A stretch of DNA of 64,000 nt from Portibacter lacus (GTDB lineage: Bacteria > Bacteroidota > Bacteroidia > Chitinophagales > Saprospiraceae): NCBI RefSeq assembly GCF_021533215.1, contig NZ_JAJNKA010000015.1, positions 89,265 through 153,264 on the forward strand, in the 5' to 3' direction. Made by a program: the position numbers and the translations under genes. Each line of letters begins with the position of its first letter. Position 1 is the stretch's first letter. Below the pieces are notes generated by a model. It saw only the letters and a list, made by a program, of their open reading frames with translations. It did no database searches and had not been told where the DNA came from. Positions 1 to 9,263 of this stretch are shown piece by piece.

Positions 1-1
1 T

Positions 2-181
2 AGTGATCTTGCTCAAATTTTTGACATAGATTATGAGGAAATCCGAAAGGAATTCATAACTGATCAAATCGGCAAGAAGATTTATGAAACGAATTGCAGT
101 CATGAATTACTTATAGTTGCAGAAGGTAAAGCAGAATATAGAAGATTAAAGAACAAAATTAAAAAGACAAAATTAATATGA
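2..181 (+). CDS. C-terminal part of a helix-turn-helix (XRE-like) regulator, truncated by window edge
   Basis: An open frame enters from the left edge and ends in TGA at 179-181, overlapping the methyltransferase start by 4 bp (ATGA). The visible 59 residues include the segments SDLAQIFDIDYEEIRKEFI and KIYE. They resemble the end of the small XRE-type regulators that sit before cytosine methyltransferases in Bacteroidota restriction systems and act as control proteins. The DNA-binding helix-turn-helix itself would lie outside the window, so the family call is inference from the tail and the context. Translational coupling to the methyltransferase is likely from the ATGA overlap. Confidence 0.55.
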   Translation, partial: SDLAQIFDIDYEEIRKEFITDQIGKKIYETNCSHELLIVAEGKAEYRRLKNKIKKTKLI

Positions 182-1227
182 GAGTAGTTTCTTTTTTTGC
201 TGGAGCAGGAGGTCTTGACCTTGGATTTCAGCAAGCAGGATTTAATGTAATATGGGCTAACGAATATGATAAAGAGATATGGGAAACATATGAAAAGAAT
301 CATCCACATACAATTCTTGACAAAAGAAGTATTGTAAATATACCAGCAGATGAAGTGCCAGAATGTGATGGAATAATTGGAGGTCCGCCATGTCAAAGTT
401 GGAGTGAAGCTGGTGCTGCGAGGGGAATTAAGGATAAAAGAGGACAGTTGTTTTATGATTTTATTCGAATATTAGAAGCTAAACAGCCTCAGTTTTTTCT
501 TGCAGAAAATGTAAGTGGAATGCTGATAAATAAACATAGTGAAGCATTGGAAGGAATCAAAGAACTATTTAGAAATGCAGGAGTAGGTTATGAGCTTTCG
601 TTCAAAATGCTCAACGCTTGTGATTATAATGTTCCACAAGATCGAAAAAGAGTATTTTTCATCGGAATTAGAAAAGACCTTAATTTTAAGTATGAATTCC
701 CTACTCAAACCTTCCCAAAAATTACTCTTGAAACAGCAATTTCAGATTTGAAAGAAGGAGCCTTGCCAGCATTAGAATACAATAATTCAAATGGGGAAAA
801 TTGTGTTGTTCCAAATCATGAATATATGATTGGAAGTTTCTCAACAATATTCATGTCACGGAATCGTGTCAGAAGTTGGGACGAACAATCTTATACTATT
901 CAAGCTGGTGGGCGACATGCACCAATACATCCGCAAGCGCCTAAAATGAAATTTATTGAAAAGAATATCCGTGTCTTTGTGCCAGGGCAAGAACATCTAT
1001 ATAGAAGATTAAGTGTCAGAGAATGTGCTAGGATTCAAACTTTTCCGAATGATTTTATTTTCCATTATAAAAAAATTGCAGCTGGGTATAAAATGATTGG
1101 TAATGCAGTCCCAGTAAATCTTGCTAAATTCTTGGCAAATAGTATAATGCAACAGTTAAAATCAAACGAAATGAATAAAAAAGTTGTCATTCTGGAGCAA
1201 AATGAGAAAGAAGCAATAACAGCATGA
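178..1227 (+). CDS. DNA (cytosine-5-)-methyltransferase, HaeIII/NgoPII-like (predicted GGCC)
   Basis: C5-cytosine methyltransferase of 349 residues that would protect the host from the adjacent nuclease. The motifs are in canonical order: motif I FAGAGGLDLGF (about 7-17, AdoMet binding), motif IV GGPPCQSW with catalytic Cys72, motif VI ENV (about 110-112), motif VIII QDRKR (about 154-158), and the C-terminal GNAVP motif X. The stretch MSRNRVRSWDE and the run HPQAP fall in the target-recognition region and look very close to M.HaeIII and M.NgoPII as I remember them, so GGCC is the likely target. It overlaps the upstream regulator and the downstream endonuclease by 4 bp each, forming one operon. 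The enzyme family is certain; the site specificity is inferred. Confidence 0.95.
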   Translation: MRVVSFFAGAGGLDLGFQQAGFNVIWANEYDKEIWETYEKNHPHTILDKRSIVNIPADEVPECDGIIGGPPCQSWSEAGAARGIKDKRGQLFYDFIRILEAKQPQFFLAENVSGMLINKHSEALEGIKELFRNAGVGYELSFKMLNACDYNVPQDRKRVFFIGIRKDLNFKYEFPTQTFPKITLETAISDLKEGALPALEYNNSNGENCVVPNHEYMIGSFSTIFMSRNRVRSWDEQSYTIQAGGRHAPIHPQAPKMKFIEKNIRVFVPGQEHLYRRLSVRECARIQTFPNDFIFHYKKIAAGYKMIGNAVPVNLAKFLANSIMQQLKSNEMNKKVVILEQNEKEAITA

Positions 1228-2066
1228 CAAATATCTTAGAAGCAATTAACAATATGGTAAGGCATAAAAACTTTGCCATCCGAGCAATCTATACTGGTAG
1301 GAATAGAGCTAATAGTATGGGTGACGCACTTGAGAATTACATAAAAGATGCTTTTGCTAATACTTTTGATACTCCTAGCGAAGAGATAAGAATGGAAGTT
1401 TTTAATGAAAAGTTTTCATGGCTGGGATCACAGAATAATCCACCCGACATTATGATTAAAGGTGGAGATGCTATTGAAGTTAAGAAAACTCAAAGTCCAA
1501 ACAGTAGTTTAGCGTTAAACAGTAGTTACCCGAAGGCAGATTTGAGGGGCACAAGTCCAATGATAACAAGTGACTGTAGAAAGTGTGAAGATTGGACTAT
1601 TAAGGATTTGATCTATTGTGTTGGACACACTTCAGATGCTGAAATAAACTCACTTTGGATGATATATGGGAGTATTTATGCGGCGAAACATGAGACTTAT
1701 CAAAGGATAAAAGCCACAATCTCAGATGGAGTCAAAGAAATTCCAGATGTTGTATTTTCTGAAACTAAGGAGCTTGGCAGAGTGAATCAAGTAGACCCAC
1801 TTGGAATAACAAATTTACGAATTCGAGGAATGTGGCAAATTGAAAATCCACGGAAAGTCTTTAATTATTTACATGAACCTAGTGGAAAAGATTTTGAATT
1901 AATTTGCGTCATCCCAAATGATAAATACTTTAACTTTCCTGAGGCGAGTAGAAATAAATTGGAAAATTTAGAAGTAGAGGGTTTTAGTATTGCAAGCAAA
2001 AATGTGAAAAATCCGAACAATCCAGTAAAATTGATTGAGTGCCAAATTATTAAGTTTTTGATATAA
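1224..2066 (+). CDS. Type II restriction endonuclease, NgoPII family
   Basis: Restriction endonuclease of 280 residues, partner of the methyltransferase whose stop codon it overlaps (ATGA at 1224). The core NPPDIMIKGGDAIEVKK carries a PD-(D/E)XK-type active site (Asp75, Glu85, Lys87). The segments RANSMGDALE, ALNSSYPK and GRVNQVDPLGITNLRIRGMW are typical of the NgoPII family (PF09521), which cleaves GGCC. Length matches the family, so it is probably intact. Nuclease and methylase in one operon with an upstream regulator is the usual timing arrangement for a mobile type II system. The family call is strong; cleavage at GGCC is inferred. Confidence 0.92.
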   Translation: MTNILEAINNMVRHKNFAIRAIYTGRNRANSMGDALENYIKDAFANTFDTPSEEIRMEVFNEKFSWLGSQNNPPDIMIKGGDAIEVKKTQSPNSSLALNSSYPKADLRGTSPMITSDCRKCEDWTIKDLIYCVGHTSDAEINSLWMIYGSIYAAKHETYQRIKATISDGVKEIPDVVFSETKELGRVNQVDPLGITNLRIRGMWQIENPRKVFNYLHEPSGKDFELICVIPNDKYFNFPEASRNKLENLEVEGFSIASKNVKNPNNPVKLIECQIIKFLI

Positions 2067-2299
2067 TTATATGACAATTTTAAAACCTTAATAACTAAGA
2101 TCAGAAGGGAATTGTACGTAGATTTTATTGCGTGATAACATGGCAGCACCTAAGTCGCAATTCTTTTTATGTTCTAACTTCATATCGATAAACACCACTT
2201 CATCCTATAACCACCCACAAAAATTGAATAAAACCCAGCACATTACAATCTTATCTCCGGTTTACTCAATAAAAACTTCTCCCTAGAAAAAATCACTAA

Positions 2300-3496
2300 A
2301 TGAAAAGAATCGCACATGGAAATCCTATTTTTATTTCGAACGGACAAACTGAAATTCTCAAAACTGTAAATCTCTTTTTAGAAGCAGATATCCAAAATCT
2401 AATTTTCGAAAATCCAGAATGTCTCCCCATAAGTGATATCGATGAATCTTACAATCCTGTTATCCCTGTTTGTAAAGAATTAAATACGGGTGCTGGTCCT
2501 CTTGATATATTTATGATAACGCCCAATGGAGATTTAGTCATCATTGAAACGAAACTTTGGAGTAATCCCGAAGCAAGAAGAAAAGTAGTCGCTCAAATAT
2601 TGGATTATGCAAAAGAACTTTCAGCTTGGACCTATGCTGATCTACAAAGAGAATTGAACAGGAAACTTGGGACTAAAGGAAATATTCTTTATGATTTCTC
2701 AACAAGGACTGAAGCTGAAAACATACTTAGTGAAACAGATTTTGTGGATGCTGTAAGTAGAAATTTAAGAATAGGCAAGTTCATGTTAATTATTGCAGGT
2801 GATGGAATTAGAGAAGGAGCTAAAAATCTAACGGAGTTTATTAGTAAAGCAGGCAATTTAAATTTTAGTCTTGCGATGGTTGAACTCCCTGTTTTTAAAA
2901 ACCAAGCTGATGAATTAATCATCTTCCCAAGGACAATTGTTAAGACCATTGAAATTCAAAAAATAAATATAGAAATAAGTGAAGGAACAAGATTCGTTTC
3001 AGATGACCATGAAAAGTTGAATGATAATGATACTGATGTTTCTCCTGAGATTAGAAAAAGAAGAGATTTCTTTACTTCTTTTTGGACAGAATTTATAGAA
3101 AACTTACAACTCGATGATCCTGAATGTCCATTGCCTAACGTTACTAAATCTCAAAACATATACCTCTATCCAGGCAATGATAAAAATGCTTGGATAAGTG
3201 CATATTTTGCTACAAGTCATGGAAGTGTTGTAGGAGTGTATCTTAGATTTGCTAACAATCAGAAAGGAGGTCAAATAAAAGAAGAATTGGAAGTGTATAA
3301 AGAAGAAATGTTAGAGGAACTTGGACCTCATGTTATCTGGAGATGGGATAAGAATGCTGTGGATGCTTTTACAATCAGAATGCCTCTTGAAGAGGTATAT
3401 GATCCTAAAAACCGAGATTTAATAAAAAGGTTTTTTAGTGAATGGATCAATAAATTTGTGAACGTGATTAGACCTAAGTTAAAAGAAATAGATTAA
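2300..3496 (+). CDS. PD-(D/E)XK nuclease-like protein with C-terminal DUF4268
   Basis: A 398-residue protein. Residues about 60-110 hold a nuclease-superfamily core: Asp69 in GPLDIF, then Glu83-x-Lys85 in IIETKLW, then AQILDYAKEL, a layout shared with NucS-like and related DUF nucleases. The C-terminal half (about residues 255-395, from RRDFFTSFW to IRPKLKEID) matches the DUF4268 pattern often joined to such nucleases. It follows the restriction operon after 233 bp and may be an accessory defence or DNA-repair gene. The substrate is unknown. The fold call rests on motif spacing and is fairly secure; a role in defence is only suggested by position. Confidence 0.75.
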   Translation: MKRIAHGNPIFISNGQTEILKTVNLFLEADIQNLIFENPECLPISDIDESYNPVIPVCKELNTGAGPLDIFMITPNGDLVIIETKLWSNPEARRKVVAQILDYAKELSAWTYADLQRELNRKLGTKGNILYDFSTRTEAENILSETDFVDAVSRNLRIGKFMLIIAGDGIREGAKNLTEFISKAGNLNFSLAMVELPVFKNQADELIIFPRTIVKTIEIQKINIEISEGTRFVSDDHEKLNDNDTDVSPEIRKRRDFFTSFWTEFIENLQLDDPECPLPNVTKSQNIYLYPGNDKNAWISAYFATSHGSVVGVYLRFANNQKGGQIKEELEVYKEEMLEELGPHVIWRWDKNAVDAFTIRMPLEEVYDPKNRDLIKRFFSEWINKFVNVIRPKLKEID

Positions 3497-3546
3497 GAAC
3501 ATTTTTCGTTAGAAGTTTAATGAAACCCTCCACAAAACCTAACTCT

Positions 3547-4011
3547 ATGAAAACACCACCCATTTCGATCTGTTTTCTCCTTACAACAATCATCCTCCTG
3601 ATGGCTTGTGATCGAGTATTAATTACCCCTCCACCAGTCAGTCAATCCGATATGTGGAATTGTCATAGTGAAACAAAATGGGATTCATTGTCTACAAAAG
3701 AAAATCTAATCGGCGTTTGGGAACAGGAATTTGTAAGTTGTTTTTGGTTTCCTGAAAAAGCAACTTATGTAGAATCTGGAGCTTTAACCGTGGAATTTAA
3801 ATCTGATAACACGTTAGTGGTTAAGGAAAACGGCGAACCTAGGCAAACATCCATTTGGAAAATGGTTAATATCGAAATAGGTTTGTTTTATTTAGAACAT
3901 GATCCACCCGTTCGTGAGCTTAACGGACGCATTTTATTTTGTGATGATAGGGTAGAATTTAATGCGAGTTACCGTGACCTTTGTGATAACTACTTCTTAC
4001 GGATTGAATAA
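3547..4011 (+). CDS. Small lipoprotein of unknown function
   Basis: I place the start at 3547 (an ATG also exists at 3520) because this gives a compact signal peptide, MKTPPISICFLLTTIILLM, followed at once by a lipobox-type AC. The mature part, about 135 residues, contains ENLIGVWEQEF and LTVEFKSDNTLVV, a pattern seen in lipocalin-like Bacteroidota lipoproteins in which a 'GxW' strand opens a beta-barrel. Five cysteines in the mature part may form disulfides. It lies 50 bp after the DUF4268 nuclease gene on the same strand. No function can be assigned; membrane-anchored location is likely. Confidence 0.7.
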   Translation: MKTPPISICFLLTTIILLMACDRVLITPPPVSQSDMWNCHSETKWDSLSTKENLIGVWEQEFVSCFWFPEKATYVESGALTVEFKSDNTLVVKENGEPRQTSIWKMVNIEIGLFYLEHDPPVRELNGRILFCDDRVEFNASYRDLCDNYFLRIE

Positions 4012-4197
4012 TCGAAAGTTTAGTTATATTGATTGATAGCTTTAAAGGAGCTTCTAATTTAAACCCAATCAACCTTATCAACCCATTAATACTAATACTT
4101 TCACTTTCAGCTATTTGTGAACATCAGGAATTTTTTTTAGATTGTAGGAGAATGCAGTACTGAAGCCTAACCCACACGAAAACCAAACCTCAACCAA

Positions 4198-4953
4198 ATG
4201 GTAAAAATTTTCAGAAAACTTCGGCAAAAAAATTTAACCAACAACAAATTCTCCAAATACCTGATCTATGCCATCGGAGAAATTGTGCTTGTAGTCGTTG
4301 GAATCTTAATTGCTCTCTACATCAATAATCAAAATACAGAAAAACAAGACACCATAAGTCTGAATGGATACCTCCACAACATTGCGGAAAACATCAAATC
4401 TGATCAAATAAATCTCGAGCAAATCTCAACCTTCCGTGATAGTTCTGTCATGGGTTCTAAATTCTTCATGAAAATGGTAGAACAAGATTTAACATCACAA
4501 TACACTAGCTACTTTTCGAAATACTTTAATTTCAATCCTTGGCTGGACGAAACGTTTCAGTCTAATCAAAGTGGTTTTGAGGCATTAAAAAATTCGGGCT
4601 TTCTAAACAAAATCCAACAGACGCAATTAGAAACAGAATTGTATAAATATTACAGCCTAGTAGAGAAAATAAAAGAGGAAGAACAAAGTCTCAATAATTT
4701 TATGGAAGAGATGGAATACGATATGTATAAAAACAACATCGTACAAAGAACTAAACCGCTCATTAGAAAACTCTTCCAAAGCAAAGCAAGTGAAAAAGAC
4801 ATGGATGAATTACAACAGATTCTAAACTATCCTGCTTTTCTGGGCAGCCATTCTCGTAATGCAGGCACCAGCTATATGAATGTATTATATGATCAACTTT
4901 CTGAAAATGCAGATCACCTGTTGAAGGAAATTGACATCATAACAAAAGACTAA
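4198..4953 (+). CDS. DUF6090 family membrane protein (copy 1)
   Basis: A 251-residue protein with the DUF6090 signature: a basic start (MVKIFRKLRQKNL), then KYLIYAIGEIVLVVVGILIA as the single membrane span (about residues 20-42), then NNQN and a helical domain of about 200 residues rich in charged residues. The topology suggests a short cytoplasmic N-terminus and a long soluble C-terminal domain. The function of the family is unknown. This is the first of five copies in the window and the only one outside the cassette-like region; it is also the most divergent around the NNW motif (NNQN here). The 186 bp before it hold no other gene. Confidence 0.88.
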   Translation: MVKIFRKLRQKNLTNNKFSKYLIYAIGEIVLVVVGILIALYINNQNTEKQDTISLNGYLHNIAENIKSDQINLEQISTFRDSSVMGSKFFMKMVEQDLTSQYTSYFSKYFNFNPWLDETFQSNQSGFEALKNSGFLNKIQQTQLETELYKYYSLVEKIKEEEQSLNNFMEEMEYDMYKNNIVQRTKPLIRKLFQSKASEKDMDELQQILNYPAFLGSHSRNAGTSYMNVLYDQLSENADHLLKEIDIITKD

Positions 4954-5119
4954 TACGCCGGTATCACTTATGCCTTCCCAAGATCTGCACTGGAGGTCGC
5001 GATCTATCGTTAACTTGAATAAAAAGGCGGAAAATGTTCCTTAGGAATGACAAATCAATTATCTTACTAGCCATATAACACAAGAAAAGATAGATCTTTA
5101 CGATAACTGAAAAGCAAAC

Positions 5120-5956
5120 ATGATGAAGAAGCATTTTTTACTTTCTATAATATCATTTTTCATATCCTCTATAATGATAGGCAGCCCATTAACCATTAAA
5201 CAAAAAAAGGAAGTGAAAATCGCGATGGCACAAATCTTATGCATCGATGGAGATAGAACAGGAAACTTTGTCAGAATTGAAAATGCGCTAATAGATGCAA
5301 GTAAGCAGGAAGTAGACATCGTTGTTTTTCCTGAATCGGCGATTCTAGGTTGGCAAAATCCGGATGCTCATCAATTGGCGGATCCTATTCCGGGCAATGA
5401 TAGTCGACGCTTGTGCGAATTGGCTAAGAAATATGAAGTATTCATCTGTATCGGATTGGATGAAAAAGATGGTGATCAATTATACGATTCGGCCATATTG
5501 ATCGATGATACCGGTCATATCATACTGAAGCATCGAAAATTTAATGTCCTTCCTGAATTAATGACGCCGCCCTATTCGATAGGAGAGGACCTTAATGTAG
5601 TCGAAACTAAATTTGGAACCATCGGAATGCTTATTTGTGCAGATTCGTTTATGAATAACTTACTAGACAGCATGAAAATGAAGGCGCCAGACTTAATGCT
5701 GATTCCATATGGCTGGGCTGCTCCCGAAAAAGATTGGCCTGAACACGGGAAGGAATTGGAAAAGGTTGTTAAAAATGCCTCGAAGGTAATAGATTGTCCA
5801 GTTGTAGGAACTGATTTAATAGGACGAATTTCTAAAGGGCCTTGGACAGGACTCGTTTACGGTGGACAAAGTGTTGCCTATGATCATCGGGATGATACGA
5901 CGATCATTGGAAAAGACAGAGATAGAGATATTGTAGTTTTTACACTTGAATTATAG
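5120..5956 (+). CDS. Exported carbon-nitrogen hydrolase (nitrilase superfamily)
   Basis: A 278-residue nitrilase-fold enzyme with the full catalytic triad: Glu72 in VVFPESA, Lys140 in LKHRKFN and Cys173 in MLICADS. Residues 1-22 form a hydrophobic signal peptide (FLLSIISFFISSIMIG), so the enzyme is probably periplasmic, unlike most nitrilases. The family hydrolyses nitriles, amides or carbamoyl compounds; the substrate cannot be told from the sequence. Two adjacent ATG codons (5120 and 5123) are possible starts. It stands alone, with a 166-bp gap before it and a Crp/Fnr gene after it. Confidence 0.85.
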   Translation: MMKKHFLLSIISFFISSIMIGSPLTIKQKKEVKIAMAQILCIDGDRTGNFVRIENALIDASKQEVDIVVFPESAILGWQNPDAHQLADPIPGNDSRRLCELAKKYEVFICIGLDEKDGDQLYDSAILIDDTGHIILKHRKFNVLPELMTPPYSIGEDLNVVETKFGTIGMLICADSFMNNLLDSMKMKAPDLMLIPYGWAAPEKDWPEHGKELEKVVKNASKVIDCPVVGTDLIGRISKGPWTGLVYGGQSVAYDHRDDTTIIGKDRDRDIVVFTLEL

Positions 5957-6075
5957 AGCGGCAAGAAAAGAGATGAAGCGCTTGCTTAGATTGTAGGGAA
6001 TCCAAGAGATGACACATCGAGTAAGCTAAACTTAGGATCGCATTAGGCTCAGCACGGATCATCGAAGTAAAATTT

Positions 6076-6660
6076 ATGGAGCAGGAAATTTTTAACTACC
6101 TTTCAAAATACACAACAATCACTGAAGAGTTAGTGCGTGCAATTACAGAAAGTACCTATTTTCAAAGCTATCCCAAAGGCAGCATTTTACTGAAAGAAGG
6201 AAGTATCGCTCATGAATGTTACTTCATCTTAAAAGGGTGTATAAGAAGTTATTTGCTAAAAGATGGGGAAGAAATAACGATTGAGTTTTATACAGAGGAG
6301 CAAGTCGTTTCACCTGCAAGTTACGGGAAGTCAATCCCATCAGATCACTACTTAGAATGTCTAGAAGATGTGGTGGTCAGTGTCGGTAATCCTGAATTGG
6401 AAAAAGAAACCTTTCGAAAATACCCATCTTTAGCTTCCTTGTCATTGGTCATTGCGGAGGTCGTCATGAAAGAGCGACAGGAATCCTTTACATCGTTTAA
6501 GACCTCCACACCAGAAGAACGATATCTGAACTTGTTAAGCACGAGACCGGACTTGATTCAAAGGGTTGCTCAACAACAGATAGCAAGTTACTTGGGAATA
6601 AAGCCTGAATCATTAAGTCGGATTAAGAAAAGAATAAGGAGTAGGAAAGTGAGTTCTTAA
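6076..6660 (+). CDS. Crp/Fnr family transcriptional regulator (copy 1)
   Basis: A 194-residue regulator. The N-terminal two thirds form a cyclic-nucleotide-binding-like beta-roll (SYPKGSILLKEGSIAHECYF, ILKGCIRSYLLKDGEE). The C-terminus holds a compact helix-turn-helix (RVAQQQIASYLGIKPESLSR). Like most Bacteroidota members it lacks the standard cAMP phosphate-binding signature, so the effector is unknown. It ends 45 bp before a DUF4386 membrane protein gene that it may control. I saw no clear TTGA-N6-TCAA box in that gap, in contrast to the other regulator pairs in this window. Confidence 0.9.
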   Translation: MEQEIFNYLSKYTTITEELVRAITESTYFQSYPKGSILLKEGSIAHECYFILKGCIRSYLLKDGEEITIEFYTEEQVVSPASYGKSIPSDHYLECLEDVVVSVGNPELEKETFRKYPSLASLSLVIAEVVMKERQESFTSFKTSTPEERYLNLLSTRPDLIQRVAQQQIASYLGIKPESLSRIKKRIRSRKVSS

Positions 6661-6692
6661 CTTTAGTCAAGGGATTCTAAGGAAACGCTGTT

Positions 6693-6701
6693 TACTTTTG
6701 T
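6693..6701 (+). promoter_or_regulatory. Possible Bacteroidota -7 promoter element before the DUF4386 gene
   Basis: The sequence TACTTTTGT matches the TAnnTTTGY form of the Bacteroidota -7 box and ends 4 bp before the ATG at 6706, which would give a nearly leaderless transcript. No convincing -33 TTTG partner was found at the usual spacing, so this is a tentative site. Confidence 0.35.
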
Positions 6702-6705
6702 AGGT

Positions 6706-7380
6706 ATGGAAAATAACCTAAATTCAATCCGAAGAACAGCCAGAATCGCTGGTATCCTAATCGTCCTTGGTATCCTTTCAGGCCTATTAAGCATCGTTGC
6801 ATCAGTAGAAGGTGAAAACTATCTCACCTTAGTTTATCCGAATAGAATTCAAGTGCTGACAGGAGCATTTTTCCAGTTTCTATTGGTTCCGATTTATATA
6901 GGTTTTTCATTGGTCCTTTATCCAGTTTTAAAGACGTATAATCCATCGCGATCTATTGGCTTTGTGGGATTTCGGATCATGGCAGGTGTCTTTCAGTTGC
7001 TTGGCGTTATTTTATTGCCAATGTTTATCCTCTTAAGTCAAAAATTCTTGGCACAATCGCATCCTGACTTAACCTTTTATGAAACCATCGGTGAAATGTT
7101 GAAACTATCGCGTGATTTGGCCAATCATTTAGGCGTAATACTGGCAACTGGAATGGGTAATTTGTTGATGTATTCTATTTTCCTTAAGGGCAAACTTGTT
7201 CCTAGGTGGTTGTCGGTTTGGGGAATAATAGGGAATCTCTTAATCATGATCGCAAGCTTCTTATTGTTGTTTGAATTAATCGAGGTGGTCTCCATGTCCT
7301 ATGGCGTGTTATCAATCCCATTGGTCATTCAAGAAATGGTATTGGCATTTTGGTTGATATGGAAAGGCTTAAGAATATAG
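6706..7380 (+). CDS. DUF4386 family integral membrane protein
   Basis: A 224-residue protein with about six hydrophobic spans, beginning IRRTARIAGILIVLGILSGL and containing a long loop with RSIGFVGFRIMAGVFQLLGV. This pattern (RxAGxLxLxxxxxG at the start, GFRxxE/A in the middle) is that of DUF4386 proteins. Members are inner-membrane proteins of unknown function, often next to small regulators. Here a Crp/Fnr regulator gene lies immediately upstream. The family call is good; no function is known. Confidence 0.8.
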   Translation: MENNLNSIRRTARIAGILIVLGILSGLLSIVASVEGENYLTLVYPNRIQVLTGAFFQFLLVPIYIGFSLVLYPVLKTYNPSRSIGFVGFRIMAGVFQLLGVILLPMFILLSQKFLAQSHPDLTFYETIGEMLKLSRDLANHLGVILATGMGNLLMYSIFLKGKLVPRWLSVWGIIGNLLIMIASFLLLFELIEVVSMSYGVLSIPLVIQEMVLAFWLIWKGLRI

Positions 7381-7465
7381 GTAGGGAAGGAGTTAATGGA
7401 TATTAAAATAGGAATAGATAAATTTCATTTCATTCTTCGATTGATATATGTGCCCCAACAGCAAG

Positions 7466-9258
7466 AATTCAGAATTAGGTGCCCTTGAAATATTTAGATG
7501 AACAAATTGCTTTCACATGATTTAAAGGATTGCCGAGCCTCATCTTACCCACTTGGCTCTGCCATCTTTCCGTTGCCCTCCAAGCTTACAGATCCATCCG
7601 TTTCATGGATCGGTAAACCTTAGATTTAAGATTCAGAATTAGGCGCCCTTGAAATATTTAGATGAACAAATTGCTATCACATGATTTAAAGGATTGCCGC
7701 GCCTCATCTTACCCACTTGGCTCTGCCATCTTTCCGTTGCCCTCCAAGCTTACAGATCCATCCGTTTCATGGATCGGTAAGCCTTTGATTAAAGATTCAC
7801 AATTAGGTGCCCTTGAAATATTTAGATGAACAAATTGCTATCACATGATTTAAAGGATTGCCGAGCCTCACCTTACCCACTTGGCTCTGCAATCTTTCCG
7901 TTGCCCTCCAAGCTTACAGATCCATCCTTTTCATGGATCGGTAAGCCTTTGATTTAAGATTCAGAATTAGGGGCCCTAGAAATATTTGGATGAACAATTT
8001 GCTTTCACATGATTTAAAGGATTGCCGAGCCTCATCTTACCCACTTGGCTCTGCCATCTTTCCGTTGCCCTCCAAGCTTACAGATCCATCCGTTTCATGG
8101 ATCGGTAAGCCTTAGATTTAAGATTCAGAATTAGGCGGCCTTAAAATATTTAGATGAACAAATTGCTTTCAGATGAATTTAAGGATTGCCGAGCCTCATC
8201 TTACCCACTTGGCTCTGCCATCTTTCCGTTGCCCTCCAAGCTTACAGATCCCTCCTTTTCATGGATCGGTAAGCCTTAGATTTAAGATTCAGAATTAGGC
8301 GCCCTAGAAATATTTAGATGAACAAATTGCTTTCACATGAATTTAAAGGATTGCCGAGCCTCATCTTACCTGATTGGCTCTGCCATCTTTCCGTTGCCTT
8401 CCAAGCTTACAGATCCATCCTTCTCATGGATCGGTAAGCCATTGATTTAAGATTCAGAATTAGGCGCCCTTGAAATAATTAGATGAACAAATTGCTTTCA
8501 CATGAATTTAAGGATTGCCGAGCCGCATCTTACCTACTTTGCTCTGCCATCTTTCCGTTACCCTCCAAGCTTACAGATCCATCCGTCTCATGGATCGGTA
8601 AGCCTTTGATTTAAGATTCAGAATTAGGCGCCCTTGAAATATTTAGATGAACAAATTGCTATCACATGATTTAAAGGATTGCCGAGCCTCATCCTACCCA
8701 CTTGGCTCTGCAATCTTTCCGTTGCCCTCCAAGCTTACAGATCCATCCGTTTCATGGATCGGTAAGCCTTTGATTTAAGTTTCAGAATTTGGCGGCCTTA
8801 AAATATTTAGATGAACAAATTGCTTTCAGATGAATTTAAGGATTGCCGAGCCTCATCTAATCCCACTTGGCTCTGCCATCTTTCCGTTGCCCTCCAAGCT
8901 TATAGATCCATCCGTTTCATGGATCGGTAAGCCTTAGATTTAAGATTCAGAATTAGGGGCCCTAGAAATATTTGGATGAACAAATTGCTTTCACATGAAT
9001 TTAAGGATTGCCGAGCCTCATCTTACCCACTTGGCTCTGCCATCTTTCCGTTACCCTCCAAGCTTACAGATCCATCCTTTTCATGGATCGGTAAGCCTTT
9101 GATTAAAGATTCACAATTAGGTGCCCTTGAAATATTTAGATGAACAAATTGCTTTCACATGAATTTAAGGATTGCCGAGCCTCATCTTACCCACTTTGCT
9201 CTGCCATCTTTCCGTTGCCCTCCAAGTTTACAGATCCATCCGTCTCATGGATCGGTAA
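7466..9258. repeat. 164-bp tandem repeat array, block 1 (11 units)
   Basis: Eleven head-to-tail units. The landmark ATTCAGAATTAGG recurs at 7467, 7631, 7795, 7959, 8123, 8287, 8452, 8616, 8780, 8945 and 9109, giving a period of 164 bp with two steps of 165. Units are roughly 90% identical with scattered substitutions. Each contains GAGCC/GGCTC arms around a 15-bp loop and a perfect GATCCAT/ATGGATC hairpin near its end. The period is not a multiple of three and reading frames break between units, so the array is not coding. The last unit stops at 9258, just before the stop codon of the minus-strand gene that follows. Confidence 0.97.
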
Positions 9259-9263
9259 ACTTA

